Counted from the stretch's first letter, positions 30,651 through 40,161 are shown. The stretch is 64,000 bases of DNA from Peptoanaerobacter stomatis (GCF_000238095.2 NZ_JH815225.1:1598419-1662418); one strand, 5' to 3'. Notes: generated by a model from the letters alone, not told the origin. Numbers and translations are program-made.

Positions 30651-31229
30651 TTAGTTGTCAACAATACTACGAATACATTCAAACAGCTCATCTTTTATAT
30701 CATCCAAACAATATGGTTCATTGTTTGTTATCGAGTTATAAAAAACTCCTCCTACCATTTCAATTATTATATACAGTTTTTTTTCAGCTTTTACAGTGTC
30801 CTTTTCTTTTCCGTTTGCGACAAACTCTTTCACAGCATTTGAAAACACATCATTATCGGATTTTGAAAAAAGACCGGTATATAAGTTTTTGTGTATTATT
30901 TCCACATACTTTATATTTTCTAAAAACGCATTCATTAATTCATTTGCAACGAATATGACCTTGTCGCTTGCCTTTTCTGTTTTTAAATTTTTTGAAAGGT
31001 TAATTGCATTTTCAAGTAATTTAGATGCTTCATTCATTATGATTGTGCGTATTATCTCATCTTTATCTTTGAAATATAAATAAAACGTGCCTTTTGCAGT
31101 TCCGGCATACTTTGCTATATCGGCAACTGTTGTATTGGCTACACCCTTTGTTTTAAATATTTCCATAGCCGAGTTAATTAAATTTTCTTTTTTATCCGTT
31201 TTTACAGATGTGCTTTTTATAGAGCTCAT
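30651..31229 (-). CDS. TetR/AcrR-family transcriptional regulator
   Basis: 192 residues. The N-terminal helix-turn-helix (about 14-60) contains AMEIFKTKGVANTTVADIAK and GTAKGTFYLYFKDKDEII, the TetR signature. The C-terminal ligand and dimer domain is variable. GAGGTG precedes the ATG. It is the first gene ahead of the MMPL transporter and coiled-coil protein, so it probably represses that operon. Two palindromes over tandem promoters lie 290-330 bases upstream. Family 1 repeats flank the gene on both sides. Confidence 0.9.
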   Translation of the reverse strand: MSSIKSTSVKTDKKENLINSAMEIFKTKGVANTTVADIAKYAGTAKGTFYLYFKDKDEIIRTIIMNEASKLLENAINLSKNLKTEKASDKVIFVANELMNAFLENIKYVEIIHKNLYTGLFSKSDNDVFSNAVKEFVANGKEKDTVKAEKKLYIIIEMVGGVFYNSITNNEPYCLDDIKDELFECIRSIVDN

Positions 31230-31246
31230 AAATTTTCACCTCGTCA

Positions 31247-31379
31247 ATAAAATTTTAATTTATCACTTGCCTAACTTCGTTGGACTTCATATCAAGGTTC
31301 AGTTACGTAACATTATAAGTATACACCTTCGCCTTTCATTTGTCAGATACGTTATCCAAGTGCTAAATTAAAATTAATA
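31247..31379 (+). repeat. MITE-like element, family 1, copy B
   Basis: 133 bases with ends ATAAAATTTTAATTTA (31247-31262) and TAAATTAAAATTAATA (31364-31379), and the interior CTAACTTCGTTGGACTTCAT. It is inserted between the predicted tetR promoters and the tetR start, so it would form most of the 5' leader. Same orientation as copy A. Confidence 0.85.
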
Positions 31380-31501
31380 CTGTATTTCATAAATATATTA
31401 AAATTTATTTTTTAGTAAATTAAAACTAAAATAATTCAGTATTCAAACAATATAAAATTCCATTAAGTATTAGTATAAATATAAATTATACATTTAAAAT
31501 A

Positions 31502-31564
31502 AATCTATATTGATAATGACTGTTGGTCAATATATAATATAACACTGAAATGACCGTTGGTCAA
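31502..31564 (-). promoter_or_regulatory. Tandem tetR promoters with two palindromic operators
   Basis: Palindromes TGACTGTTGGTCA (31517-31529) and TGACCGTTGGTCA (31551-31563) share TGAC(C/T)-N3-GGTCA. On the minus strand each overlaps a -35: TTGACC (31564-31559), 17 bases, TATATT (31541-31536); and TTGACC (31530-31525), 17 bases, TAGATT (31507-31502). This is the layout expected for TetR autorepression. Binding by the neighbouring TetR is inferred. Confidence 0.7.
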
Positions 31565-31733
31565 TATTTTTTTTGAAAAATTTTAAAATTGAGTAATATC
31601 AAGATTAATTAAAAGATGAAATTAAATATTTTCATAAAATTTTATAAAAAAATATATATATTTAACTTATTTATTAGGCACTATAAAATTGATTTGTTTT
31701 TAAATTTATATAGAAAACTCGTGTAACATATGA

Positions 31734-31739
31734 TATAAT
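31734..31739 (+). promoter_or_regulatory. Probable promoter of the fur-like/argS unit
   Basis: Extended -10 TGA-TATAAT 55 bases before the regulator start. No clear -35. No PerR- or Fur-box palindrome was recognised nearby. The rest of 31565-31733 is AT-rich with nothing identified. Confidence 0.45.
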
Positions 31740-31794
31740 ACATATTTAAAGAAAATTAATTTTTTAAGCATTTTTAAAATCTGAGGAGATTTTT

Positions 31795-32223
31795 ATGAAA
31801 AATTACGATAACATTCAAGAATTGAGCGATTTCTTGATGAAACATAACATAAAACCGTCATTCCAAAGAGTTAAGATATTACAAAGATTGAGCAGTAAAA
31901 AAGACCATCCGACAGTTAATCAGATTTATACGGATTTGGTTGCGCAGATACCGTCTTTATCAAAAACTACGGTTTATAATACTCTCAACCTTTTTATAAA
32001 AGAGGGAGTGGCAAGAAGTATAAATGCTGACACAAGCGAATCGAGATATGATTTAATAACATCGTCACACGGTCATTTTTTGTGCAATAAATGTGGAAGT
32101 ATATATGATTTTGACATAACAGACAATATGAATTTTGACTTTTTGTCGAAACAAGGCAATGAAATAACAAGTTTAGATATAACTATAAGAGGTATATGTA
32201 AAAATTGTATAGATAAAAAGTAA
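31795..32223 (+). CDS. Fur-family regulator, PerR-like
   Basis: 142 residues. An N-terminal winged helix (KPSFQRVKILQRL, KDHPTVNQIYTDL, SLSKTTVYNTL) and a C-terminal metal and dimer domain. HGHFLCNKCG and GICKNC supply the two CxxC zinc-binding pairs. The SRYD segment places an Asp where PerR proteins have a regulatory metal ligand, favouring peroxide sensing over iron sensing; this is inference. GAGGAG precedes the ATG. It is followed 14 bases later by argS, probably cotranscribed. Confidence 0.85.
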   Translation: MKNYDNIQELSDFLMKHNIKPSFQRVKILQRLSSKKDHPTVNQIYTDLVAQIPSLSKTTVYNTLNLFIKEGVARSINADTSESRYDLITSSHGHFLCNKCGSIYDFDITDNMNFDFLSKQGNEITSLDITIRGICKNCIDKK

Positions 32224-32237
32224 TTTAGGGAGATAGT

Positions 32238-33938
32238 ATGGATTTTAAAGTTGAAATTGCAAAGCTTTTGAAAAGCAGTATAGAATCATTAAGCGAAGAA
32301 GAAATATTGGATATTATAGAAATACCGCCAAATTCAGATATGGGAGATTTTGCCTTCCCGTGTTTTAAACTGTCAAAGGTTATGAGAAAGGCGCCACAAA
32401 TAATAGCGAGTGAAATCAGTGAAAATATACAAAAACCTGATTTTATAAGCGAAATAAAAGTTTTGGGAGGATATGTAAATTTCTATCTCAACAACTATAT
32501 GGTTATTAAGCAGGTGCTTGATAAAGTGCTTTTAGAAAAGGAAAATTATTGTAAAAAAGAGCCTAAAAAGGAAACCGTAATTGTAGAGTATTCATCTCCT
32601 AATATAGCTAAACCGTTTCACATAGGTCATATAAGGACAACAGTTATAGGACACGCTTTATATAAACTGTATAAATATATGGGATATAATACTGTCGGTA
32701 TAAATCACCTTGGAGATTACGGAACACAGTTTGGAAAATTGATAGTGGCATATAAAAAATGGGGTAATGTGGACGAGCTGAAACAAGAGCCTATAAAAAC
32801 TCTATTGAAATTATATGTTAAATTTCACGAGGAAGAAGAAAAAGATTCTACACTTACAGATGATGCGAGAGCTTGGTTTAAAAAACTGGAGGAAAAAGAC
32901 GAAGAAGCTGTCAGACTTTGGACATTTTTCAGAGAAGAGTCTTTAAAAGAATTTTCAAAGGTATATGATATGCTTGGTATAAGCTTTGACTCTTATGCCG
33001 GAGAGAGTTTTTATTCCGATAAGATGCCGGCTGTAATAGAAGAAATTAAAGAAAAAAATCTTCTCCAAGATTCAAAAGGTGCAAGAGTTGTAGATTTGGA
33101 GCAATACGATTTAGGCGTGGCACTTGTTCAAAAAAGTGACGGTTCAACATTATACCTTACAAGAGATATTGCAGCTGCAATGTATAGAAAAAAAACATAC
33201 GATTTTTACAAAAATATATATGTAGTAGGTTCACAGCAAATACTGCATTTCAAGCAATTCAAAAAAATAATAGAGCTTATGGGACATGATTACGCCAAGG
33301 ATTGTATACACGTTCCTTTTGGTATGGTAGCACTTGAAGAGGGTACTTTATCTACAAGAAAAGGTAATGTGGTATTTTTGGAAGATGTGCTCAATAATGC
33401 AATTGAAAAGACAAAAACTATAATTGAAGAAAAAAATCCTAATTTACAAAATATTGATGAGTTGTCAAAACAAATAGGAATAGGGGCGGTAGTATTTCAA
33501 GAGCTGTCAAACTCAAGAACAAAAGATTATATATTTTCTATGGAAAAAACTTTGAGCTTTGAAGGAGAGACAGGTCCATATGTTCAATACACTCATGCAA
33601 GAGCTTGTTCAGTAATCAGAAAGTCAAACGGATTTGACTATTCAAATGCTACTTATAAGACACTTGCAGACAATGAAGATGCCGTTTCAATAATAAAGAT
33701 ATTAGGTACATTCGATGATGCACTTGAAAAAGCTATGCTCAAAAATGAGCCTCATCACATTGCAAGATACGTTTTAGATTTGTCACAGGCTTTTAACAAG
33801 TTCTACCATTCAAATTCAATAGCGAATATAGATGATGAAGAGATGAAAAAAGACAGATTGGCACTAACAAAAGCTGTAACATATGGGATAAGCAGTGCTC
33901 TTAATATATTCGGTATAAAATCACCTGAACAAATGTAG
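32238..33938 (+). CDS. argS: Arginyl-tRNA synthetase
   Basis: 566 residues, class I. It has the N-terminal additional domain for tRNA D-loop recognition, the HIGH box in SPNIAKPFHIGHIRTTVIG, the KMSKS-equivalent STRKGNVV (shorter, as usual in ArgRS), and a helical anticodon-binding C terminus with DLSQAFNKFYHSN. It charges tRNA-Arg. AGGGAG lies upstream of the ATG. It follows the Fur-like gene closely. Confidence 0.96.
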   Translation: MDFKVEIAKLLKSSIESLSEEEILDIIEIPPNSDMGDFAFPCFKLSKVMRKAPQIIASEISENIQKPDFISEIKVLGGYVNFYLNNYMVIKQVLDKVLLEKENYCKKEPKKETVIVEYSSPNIAKPFHIGHIRTTVIGHALYKLYKYMGYNTVGINHLGDYGTQFGKLIVAYKKWGNVDELKQEPIKTLLKLYVKFHEEEEKDSTLTDDARAWFKKLEEKDEEAVRLWTFFREESLKEFSKVYDMLGISFDSYAGESFYSDKMPAVIEEIKEKNLLQDSKGARVVDLEQYDLGVALVQKSDGSTLYLTRDIAAAMYRKKTYDFYKNIYVVGSQQILHFKQFKKIIELMGHDYAKDCIHVPFGMVALEEGTLSTRKGNVVFLEDVLNNAIEKTKTIIEEKNPNLQNIDELSKQIGIGAVVFQELSNSRTKDYIFSMEKTLSFEGETGPYVQYTHARACSVIRKSNGFDYSNATYKTLADNEDAVSIIKILGTFDDALEKAMLKNEPHHIARYVLDLSQAFNKFYHSNSIANIDDEEMKKDRLALTKAVTYGISSALNIFGIKSPEQM

Positions 33939-34100
33939 ATTATACTAAATATTATTATGAATTATAAAATATCCAAACTTGATATTATTTGTTGTTGAAA
34001 AACATAAATTTTTAAGCATATAATTATAATGCAGTTTTAATCAGTATTTAGTATAAAAAATGGACAATACAAGCTTTATTTTAAGATTTAGAGGAAAAAG

Positions 34101-34805
34101 ATGAAGATAAAAAAAATATTTTTCCTGTTACTTATAATTGTTGGGATTTTAATTATGATTATGCCTTTTTACAATGATTATAAGATCAAGCAAAATATGA
34201 ACGAAGCTACGATATCTGTCGATGATATGCCGGCAGATGAGCTGAAAAAAAATGATGAACAAGTATTGAAAAATGAATATTTTGATTTTTCAAAAGTTAA
34301 GGAAATATCTCCTACATCCACTTTTTTAGGTGTTGAGAATATAGATAAGTCACTTTTTATAGGGCAGATAGTAATACCGTCTGTAGATATGAATCTGACT
34401 ATTTTTAAAGGAGCAACGGATAACAATCTTTTGGCAGGCGTTGCAACTATGAAACCTGATGACAAAATGGGAGAGAATAATTTTACCCTTGCAGGGCATT
34501 ACAACAAGGATAAAAGCATATTATTCGGTGCATTAATGGATGTAAAAATAGATGATGTTATAAAAGTTACAGACAAAAATAAAATATATGAATATAAAGT
34601 TTATGCCACAAAAACTGTGGACGACACAGCAATATATATGATAAAAAACGAAGAATCTCAAAAGCGAGGAAATCCGATAATATCGCTTATGACTTGCTAT
34701 TACTCATCAAAAACGGGTAAGAGATATTTCGTTTTAGGCGATTTGGTAAAAACCTATCCATATGATAAGAAATTGATGGAATCGGATGTGCCTGAAAAAT
34801 CGTAA
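34101..34805 (+). CDS. Sortase transpeptidase
   Basis: 234 residues. An N-terminal membrane anchor (about 5-23) is followed by a sortase beta barrel. The catalytic triad is visible: His133 in TLAGHYN, Cys199 in SLMTCYYS and Arg208 in GKRYFVLGD. It cleaves sorting motifs and attaches proteins to peptidoglycan or pili. Class cannot be fixed with certainty; A- or D-like by length. No LPxTG substrate gene is seen in the window. An LCP cell-wall enzyme follows after 164 bases. Confidence 0.9.
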   Translation: MKIKKIFFLLLIIVGILIMIMPFYNDYKIKQNMNEATISVDDMPADELKKNDEQVLKNEYFDFSKVKEISPTSTFLGVENIDKSLFIGQIVIPSVDMNLTIFKGATDNNLLAGVATMKPDDKMGENNFTLAGHYNKDKSILFGALMDVKIDDVIKVTDKNKIYEYKVYATKTVDDTAIYMIKNEESQKRGNPIISLMTCYYSSKTGKRYFVLGDLVKTYPYDKKLMESDVPEKS

Positions 34806-34969
34806 AGATAAATTTAAGTTATCAGTGATAGAATAAGTATATTTTTATAATGATTATATGATATTTGCTTAAAATAACATATAAACCCATTAAAATATAT
34901 TATAAAATTAATTAAGATATTATATTTTAGAAAAAAATATAATAATGCAGTATGTAGGAGGCTTCAGTT

Positions 34970-36337
34970 TTGAAGAAATTAAAAAAGAAGAATATCGTTA
35001 TAGCAGTGTTCGTTATTCTTATATTAGTTTTTGGAGGACTTGCTTTTGCAGTTCAAAAAGCATTCAATGAAAATGTAAAAAAAGAATTTAATGTAGTAGA
35101 TAAAAGCGGAAAAAATTTACCTGAAGGTCAAAAAGACAGATTGAACGTGTTGGTGCTGGGCATGGAGCATACAAGAACAGATATGATAATGGTAGCAACT
35201 TTTGATCCTAAGGGAAAAACTCTCAATATGATTTCCATACCGAGAGATACTTATGTTGAAAATTCATATAGAGACGGAACTTTGAAAAAAATAAATTCAG
35301 TATATGAAATGCCGTCTACAAAAGGCGGAGTAGAAAGATTGGCTGAGAAAGTATCAGAGATACTCGGTATACCTATACATGACTATGTTATGGTGGATTA
35401 TAATGCAGTTGCAAAAATAACTGATGCAGTTGGCGGAGTAGAAGTAAATATACCTTTTAATATGTATTATGACGATCCGTATTCAGATCCTCCTTTGCAT
35501 GTACATTTTTCAAAAGGAAATGTATATCTTGACGGAAGTAATGCGATAGAATATCTAAGATGGAGACATAATAATGACGGTTCGCATGGAGAAGAGGGCG
35601 ATGAAGGTAGAGTAAAAAGACAACAAAATTTTATGAAAAAAATATTGGAAAAATCTCTCAATCCGACAACCCTACCTAAAATTATAGAAGTAGCATTCGC
35701 CAGTGTAGAAACAAGTTTGGATTTATCACAAGTTATGGGACTTGTCGCAGATGCAGCAAGTATGCCTAAAGAAAATATACATTTTTATCAGGAAGTGGGA
35801 ACACCTTCATATTTTAACCAATTATGGTATTATTTAGCCGATATAGATAAAACACAGGCACTTATGCAAAAGATAATAAATAATTCTATAATAACGGACG
35901 AAGATTTGAACCCATCCAAAGAGTTTGAAGCGGCTGCATTAAGAAGAGGTAATGACAGCGGATATGTACGCAGTTACAACAGTAATGAGGAAAGTGAAGA
36001 TAATGCACCGGCAAGCACTAAAAAAACAGTGGAATCAACTCAATTAAAAACAGATGATGTATTATTCGAAAATGAGCAGAAAAATGAAGCAAATCAGCAA
36101 AATCAAAACACAGATGCAAATACGGATGTACAACCGCCTGTTACAGACGAATCTATAAACAATTCGGTAGTAGATGATACAAATAAGACTACCGGCGAAA
36201 CACAAGGACAGACAGAAAATACAAATCAACAAACAGAGACTACAAATAATCAAGAACCGGTGCAACCTACAACACCTGATCCATCATCAACTGAAGGCAG
36301 TGATAATTCATCAGGCAACGAATCACCTATATTTTAA
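34970..36337 (+). CDS. LytR-CpsA-Psr (LCP) family cell-wall glycopolymer transferase
   Basis: 455 residues from a TTG start with GGAGG upstream. One membrane helix (about 8-28), then the LCP domain with LNVLVLGMEHTRTDMIMVAT, the conserved Arg-rich SIPRDTYV, and YNAVAKITDAVGGVEVNIP. The family moves undecaprenyl-linked glycopolymers onto peptidoglycan. The C-terminal 110 residues are low-complexity Asn/Gln/Thr/Ser-rich (for example NTNQQTETTNNQEPVQ), probably a wall-spanning flexible tail. Terminator at 36352-36388. Confidence 0.9.
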   Translation: MKKLKKKNIVIAVFVILILVFGGLAFAVQKAFNENVKKEFNVVDKSGKNLPEGQKDRLNVLVLGMEHTRTDMIMVATFDPKGKTLNMISIPRDTYVENSYRDGTLKKINSVYEMPSTKGGVERLAEKVSEILGIPIHDYVMVDYNAVAKITDAVGGVEVNIPFNMYYDDPYSDPPLHVHFSKGNVYLDGSNAIEYLRWRHNNDGSHGEEGDEGRVKRQQNFMKKILEKSLNPTTLPKIIEVAFASVETSLDLSQVMGLVADAASMPKENIHFYQEVGTPSYFNQLWYYLADIDKTQALMQKIINNSIITDEDLNPSKEFEAAALRRGNDSGYVRSYNSNEESEDNAPASTKKTVESTQLKTDDVLFENEQKNEANQQNQNTDANTDVQPPVTDESINNSVVDDTNKTTGETQGQTENTNQQTETTNNQEPVQPTTPDPSSTEGSDNSSGNESPIF

Positions 36338-36351
36338 TAATATCAGCAAAA

Positions 36352-36388
36352 AATAAAGGCGTAGCTTATTAAAGTTATGCCTTTATTA
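36352..36388 (+). terminator. Terminator after the LCP gene
   Basis: Hairpin AATAAAGGCGTAGCTT/AAGTTATGCCTTTATT, about 13 paired bases with one G-U pair, 15 bases after the stop codon. Confidence 0.75.
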
Positions 36389-36419
36389 AATACACATAAA
36401 ATTTTATTTAATATAAAAA

Positions 36420-36448
36420 TTGAATGTTATTTAAAAATATGGTATGAT
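36420..36448 (+). promoter_or_regulatory. Promoter of the minCDE-rodA operon
   Basis: TTGAAT (36420-36425), a 17-base spacer, TATGAT (36443-36448) preceded by TGG (extended -10), 40 bases before minC. Confidence 0.7.
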
Positions 36449-36487
36449 ATTTCAATAAGATTAGTTGGGGAGGAAAGTGTATAATAA

Positions 36488-37150
36488 ATGTCAGCGGATA
36501 ATGAAATAGTTGAATTAAAATCACATAATTCTAATTTTATTCTTAATATTTTTACTGATGATTATAAAAAGGCAATAGACAATATAAAACAAAAATTTGA
36601 AAGAGACTCTATATTAAAAGATATAAGCGTTATAAACTCTATAAATGCTAAAGATTTGAACATAATAGATATACAAAGAATAAAAGATTTTTTGAAAACA
36701 GAGCTTAACATAGACTATAAAGAAAAAAAGATTATTAAAAAAAATACAAAAGAACCGAAAAAAGAAATTTTGAAGGAAAACATTCCCAAAGTAGTAAAAG
36801 CTGATATACTTGAAGATGACAATTATAAAACAAAGATAATAAAAAGTCCGCTTCGCTCCGGAGCATCTGTCAGTTATGACGGCAATATATTGGTAATAGG
36901 AGATGTGAATGCAGGTGCAGAGCTTATAGCAAGCGGAAGTATAATAGTGCTCGGTGTACTTAGAGGTTTTGCAAATGCAGGGGCAAAAGGCGATAAAAAA
37001 GCAATGGTGATAGCAAATAAAATAGTGGCAACACAGCTTAGAATAGCAGAGTTTATAGCCATACCGCCAAAAGATGACAAAAAATCATATTCAGGTGTTC
37101 AGATGGCATTAATAAAAGAAAAAGGAATAGAAATACAACAAGTAAATTAA
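36488..37150 (+). CDS. minC: Septum site-determining protein MinC
   Basis: 220 residues. A variable N-terminal FtsZ-inhibitory domain (about 1-105) and a C-terminal beta-helix domain with SPLRSGASVSYDGNILVIGD and VNAGAELIASGSIIVLG repeats, where MinD binds. It blocks FtsZ assembly near the poles. First gene of the minCDE-rodA operon; minD begins 10 bases later. Confidence 0.93.
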   Translation: MSADNEIVELKSHNSNFILNIFTDDYKKAIDNIKQKFERDSILKDISVINSINAKDLNIIDIQRIKDFLKTELNIDYKEKKIIKKNTKEPKKEILKENIPKVVKADILEDDNYKTKIIKSPLRSGASVSYDGNILVIGDVNAGAELIASGSIIVLGVLRGFANAGAKGDKKAMVIANKIVATQLRIAEFIAIPPKDDKKSYSGVQMALIKEKGIEIQQVN

Positions 37151-37160
37151 TGGAGGAAAT

Positions 37161-37955
37161 ATGTCAAAAGTTATAGTTATAACTTCCGGAAAAGGTGGAG
37201 TTGGAAAGACAACTTCTACAGCTAATATAGGAAGTGCCTTGAGTCAACTTGGAAAAAAAGTAGTAATAATAGATGCAGACATCGGGCTTAGAAATCTTGA
37301 TGTGGTAATGGGATTGGAAAACAGAATAGTATTTGATATAGTTGATGTTATCGAAGGCAGATGCACTTATCAAAAAGCGACTATAAGAGATAAGAGATTT
37401 GAGTCTTTATTTTTGATACCGGCAGCTCAAACAAGAGATAAAGATGCTATAAAACCTGAGCAAATGAAACAGCTTTGTGAAGATTTGCAAAAAGAATATG
37501 ATTATGTTCTTATAGATTGTCCTGCAGGTATAGAAAACGGATTTAAAAATGCTGTGGCAGGTGCTACAGATGCAATAGTTGTAACAACACCTGAAGTATC
37601 AGCTGTAAGAGATGCTGATAGAATAATAGGGTTATTAGAGGCTTCAGAAGTATATAATCCTCAACTCATAGTAAACAGAATAAGACCTGAAATGGTAAAA
37701 AGAGGAAATATGCTTAATGTTGAAGATATGCTTGACATACTTAGAATAGACTTGCTCGGAATAGTACCTGATGATGAAAACATAGTTATATCTACCAATA
37801 AAGGAGAGCCTGTAATATTAGAAAATAAAGGTTTGGCGTCACAAGCTTATAAAAATATAGCCAGAAGGTTGGAAGGCGAAAAGGTAGAGTTTGTAGATAT
37901 GGAAGTACAAGAATCATTTTTTGACAGATTAAAATCTTTATTTAGTGGTAAATAA
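37161..37955 (+). CDS. minD: Septum site-determining ATPase MinD
   Basis: 264 residues, a deviant-Walker ATPase. The P-loop is TSGKGGVGKTTSTANIG. DADIGLRNLDVVMGLENR and YVLIDCPAGIE are family motifs. The C-terminal amphipathic helix FFDRLKSLFSGK is the membrane-targeting sequence. It recruits MinC to the membrane and is stimulated by MinE, encoded directly downstream. Confidence 0.96.
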   Translation: MSKVIVITSGKGGVGKTTSTANIGSALSQLGKKVVIIDADIGLRNLDVVMGLENRIVFDIVDVIEGRCTYQKATIRDKRFESLFLIPAAQTRDKDAIKPEQMKQLCEDLQKEYDYVLIDCPAGIENGFKNAVAGATDAIVVTTPEVSAVRDADRIIGLLEASEVYNPQLIVNRIRPEMVKRGNMLNVEDMLDILRIDLLGIVPDDENIVISTNKGEPVILENKGLASQAYKNIARRLEGEKVEFVDMEVQESFFDRLKSLFSGK

Positions 37956-37967
37956 GGAGGCATATTT

Positions 37968-38237
37968 ATGAATTTATTTAATTTTTTTAAGACCTCTAAT
38001 AAAAATTCCAAAGATGTCGCAAAAGACAGATTAAAATTGGTGTTGATACATGACAGGGGAGATTTTTCGCCTGAAAAAAGAGAACTTATAAAAAAAGATT
38101 TGATTGAGGTGCTCAGCAAGTATATTGAGCTTGATGGAGACAATGTGGAGATAAGCATAGTTAACAAAAAAGATTCCACTAATGAAAGTTACTCTCCGCA
38201 GTTTACAGCTAATGTACCTATAAAAAAGATATTTTAA
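37968..38237 (+). CDS. minE: Cell division topological specificity factor MinE
   Basis: 89 residues. An N-terminal membrane-binding and MinD-contact helix (MNLFNFFKTSNKNSKDVAKDR form) and a C-terminal dimer domain with VLIHDRGDFSPEK. It drives MinD release and pole-to-pole oscillation. Its presence shows a MinE-type rather than a DivIVA/MinJ-only Min system, a trait scattered among Clostridia. Confidence 0.93.
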   Translation: MNLFNFFKTSNKNSKDVAKDRLKLVLIHDRGDFSPEKRELIKKDLIEVLSKYIELDGDNVEISIVNKKDSTNESYSPQFTANVPIKKIF

Positions 38238-38246
38238 GGTAAAAAA

Positions 38247-39359
38247 ATGGATAGTAATAAAGGTTTTGACAAAATACTTCTTCTGATAGTTACAATACTT
38301 TTTTTGATAGGGGAAGTGCTTATAGCATCAGCTATTCACGTGCCTGATGGAGCAAGTCCGAAAAGACTTATAGTTCAATTCGGTGCATTTATGCTTGGAA
38401 TAGTTATGATATTTGCTATGAAAATGATAAATTATGACGATTTTAAGAGATATGACAAACACATATATATAATTTCAATACTATCTTTGCTGTTGGTGTA
38501 TGTTCCGGGACTTGGAAAAACAATGGGAGGTGCAAGAGGCTGGATAGATTTGAAAATTATGTATTTTCAGCCTATTGAGATAGCAAAAATAGGTTTTATA
38601 TTGGTGTTTGCAAAATATCTTGAAAAAAATTCAGGAAATATAAATACATTAAAGGACATAGTAAAAGCTTTTATAATACCTATGCCGATAATATTGTTAT
38701 TACTTGCTCAGCCGGATCTTGGAGGAGCGATAGTATTTTTTTGTATAATATTCGGTATGCTGTTTCTTGCGCAAATAAATATGAAAGTGGTAAATAGAGC
38801 TATAATAGTCACTGTTCTTACTTTTCCACTGATATATTTATATGTTTTGGACAAGATATTAAAGCCGTATCAAATGAGCAGAATAAAGGATTTTTTTGCT
38901 TTTTCTTCGACAGCTACGGCAGATAATTATCAAGTTTTTCGTTCTATTATAGCGATAGCTTCAGGTGGAATATTCGGACAAGGAGCATTTTCCGGCACAC
39001 AGAACAATCTCGGATTTTTGTCGGTGAGCGATTCGGATTTTATATTTTCAGTATGTGGTGAAGAATATGGAATAATGGGTATGTTTATAGTTATAGGCAT
39101 ATATTTTTTATTTATGAGCCGAATGCTTGGCATAGCTATGTCATCAAAAGATTTGTACGGAAGTCTTATAATAGTCGGTGTGCTCTCTATGTTTTTATAT
39201 CAATTTATACAAAATATAGGCATGGCTATAGGAATAATGCCTGTTACAGGTGTACCTTTACCATTTGTAAGTTATGGTGGCAGTTCTATGCTTATGAGTA
39301 TGATTGCTATAGGACTTATTGAAAACGTGGCTTCAAAACGCAGAAAGATAAATTTTTAA
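38247..39359 (+). CDS. rodA: SEDS peptidoglycan glycosyltransferase, RodA/FtsW family
   Basis: 370 residues, about ten membrane helices. SEDS signatures include GARGWIDLKIMYFQPIEIAKIGF, QPDLGGAIVF and the C-terminal GVPLPFVSYGGSSMLMSMIAIGL. It polymerises glycan strands with a class B PBP. Its position next to minE and its short length favour RodA (elongation) over FtsW/SpoVE, but no MreBCD genes are in view. Confidence 0.85.
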   Translation: MDSNKGFDKILLLIVTILFLIGEVLIASAIHVPDGASPKRLIVQFGAFMLGIVMIFAMKMINYDDFKRYDKHIYIISILSLLLVYVPGLGKTMGGARGWIDLKIMYFQPIEIAKIGFILVFAKYLEKNSGNINTLKDIVKAFIIPMPIILLLLAQPDLGGAIVFFCIIFGMLFLAQINMKVVNRAIIVTVLTFPLIYLYVLDKILKPYQMSRIKDFFAFSSTATADNYQVFRSIIAIASGGIFGQGAFSGTQNNLGFLSVSDSDFIFSVCGEEYGIMGMFIVIGIYFLFMSRMLGIAMSSKDLYGSLIIVGVLSMFLYQFIQNIGMAIGIMPVTGVPLPFVSYGGSSMLMSMIAIGLIENVASKRRKINF

Positions 39360-39567
39360 AGAAAGATAAAAATAAATAGTTTTATAAAAATTTTTTAGTA
39401 AATTAATTTATAATTAAATTTTTGAAATTAGAAAAATATCAGATTTAATAAATTTTATTTACTATATTAGAAATCTGTAATTAAGTACATAGTATATTTT
39501 ATAAATTCTATATATTATGTTTATTTAATTGCAGATTTTGTCATAATGAAAAAGAAGGGAAAATAAT

Positions 39568-40161
39568 ATGAGAAAAAGCCAAATATCAAGAGAAGATGCG
39601 TTGAAATTGCTTATGACATATAATAAAGAAATATTTCATATAAAGCATGCTCTTACAGTGGAGTCGATAATGCGATATTTTGCAAATAAACTCGGATATT
39701 CTCAAGAAGAAGATTATTGGGGTATTGTAGGATTATTACATGATTTGGATTATGAGATGTGGCCTGATGAACATTGTATAAAAGTGGTTGAGCTTTTAAA
39801 AGATGTAAACGTGGATAATGATATGGTGGATGCTATATGTTCTCATGGTTACGGACATAGAGTGGATATAGAGCCTAAGCATGAGATGGAAAAAATACTT
39901 TATGCTTGTGATGAGCTTACAGGGCTTATCGGTGCGTGTGCTTTAATGCGTCCGTCAAAAAGTTGCAAAGATATGGAGCTTAAAAGTTTAAAGAAAAAGT
40001 TTAAGGATATAAAATTTGCAGCAGGTTGCAACAGAGATATTATAAATAAAGGTGCAGATATGCTCGGTTGGGACATAGATAGACTTTTGGAAGAAACACT
40101 ATTGGCGATGAAGGATGAAGAAGAAATTATAGAAAATCAGTTAAGAGAAATGAATTTATAA
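39568..40161 (+). CDS. HD-domain protein (predicted phosphohydrolase)
   Basis: 197 residues. The HD fold has IKHALTVESIMRY, GLLHDLDYEMWPDEHC (HD motif), AICSHGYG and CDELTGLIGACALMRPS. Related proteins are often annotated HDIG hydrolases; some act on nucleotides, but the substrate here is unknown. It has its own upstream spacer of 208 bases and is followed 24 bases later by the broken hydrolase gene. Confidence 0.8.
   Translation: MRKSQISREDALKLLMTYNKEIFHIKHALTVESIMRYFANKLGYSQEEDYWGIVGLLHDLDYEMWPDEHCIKVVELLKDVNVDNDMVDAICSHGYGHRVDIEPKHEMEKILYACDELTGLIGACALMRPSKSCKDMELKSLKKKFKDIKFAAGCNRDIINKGADMLGWDIDRLLEETLLAMKDEEEIIENQLREMNL

Noticed and set aside
38330-38350. Second parS candidate (TTCACGTGCC)
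   Set aside because: Only the central CACGTG matches, and it lies in rodA coding sequence.
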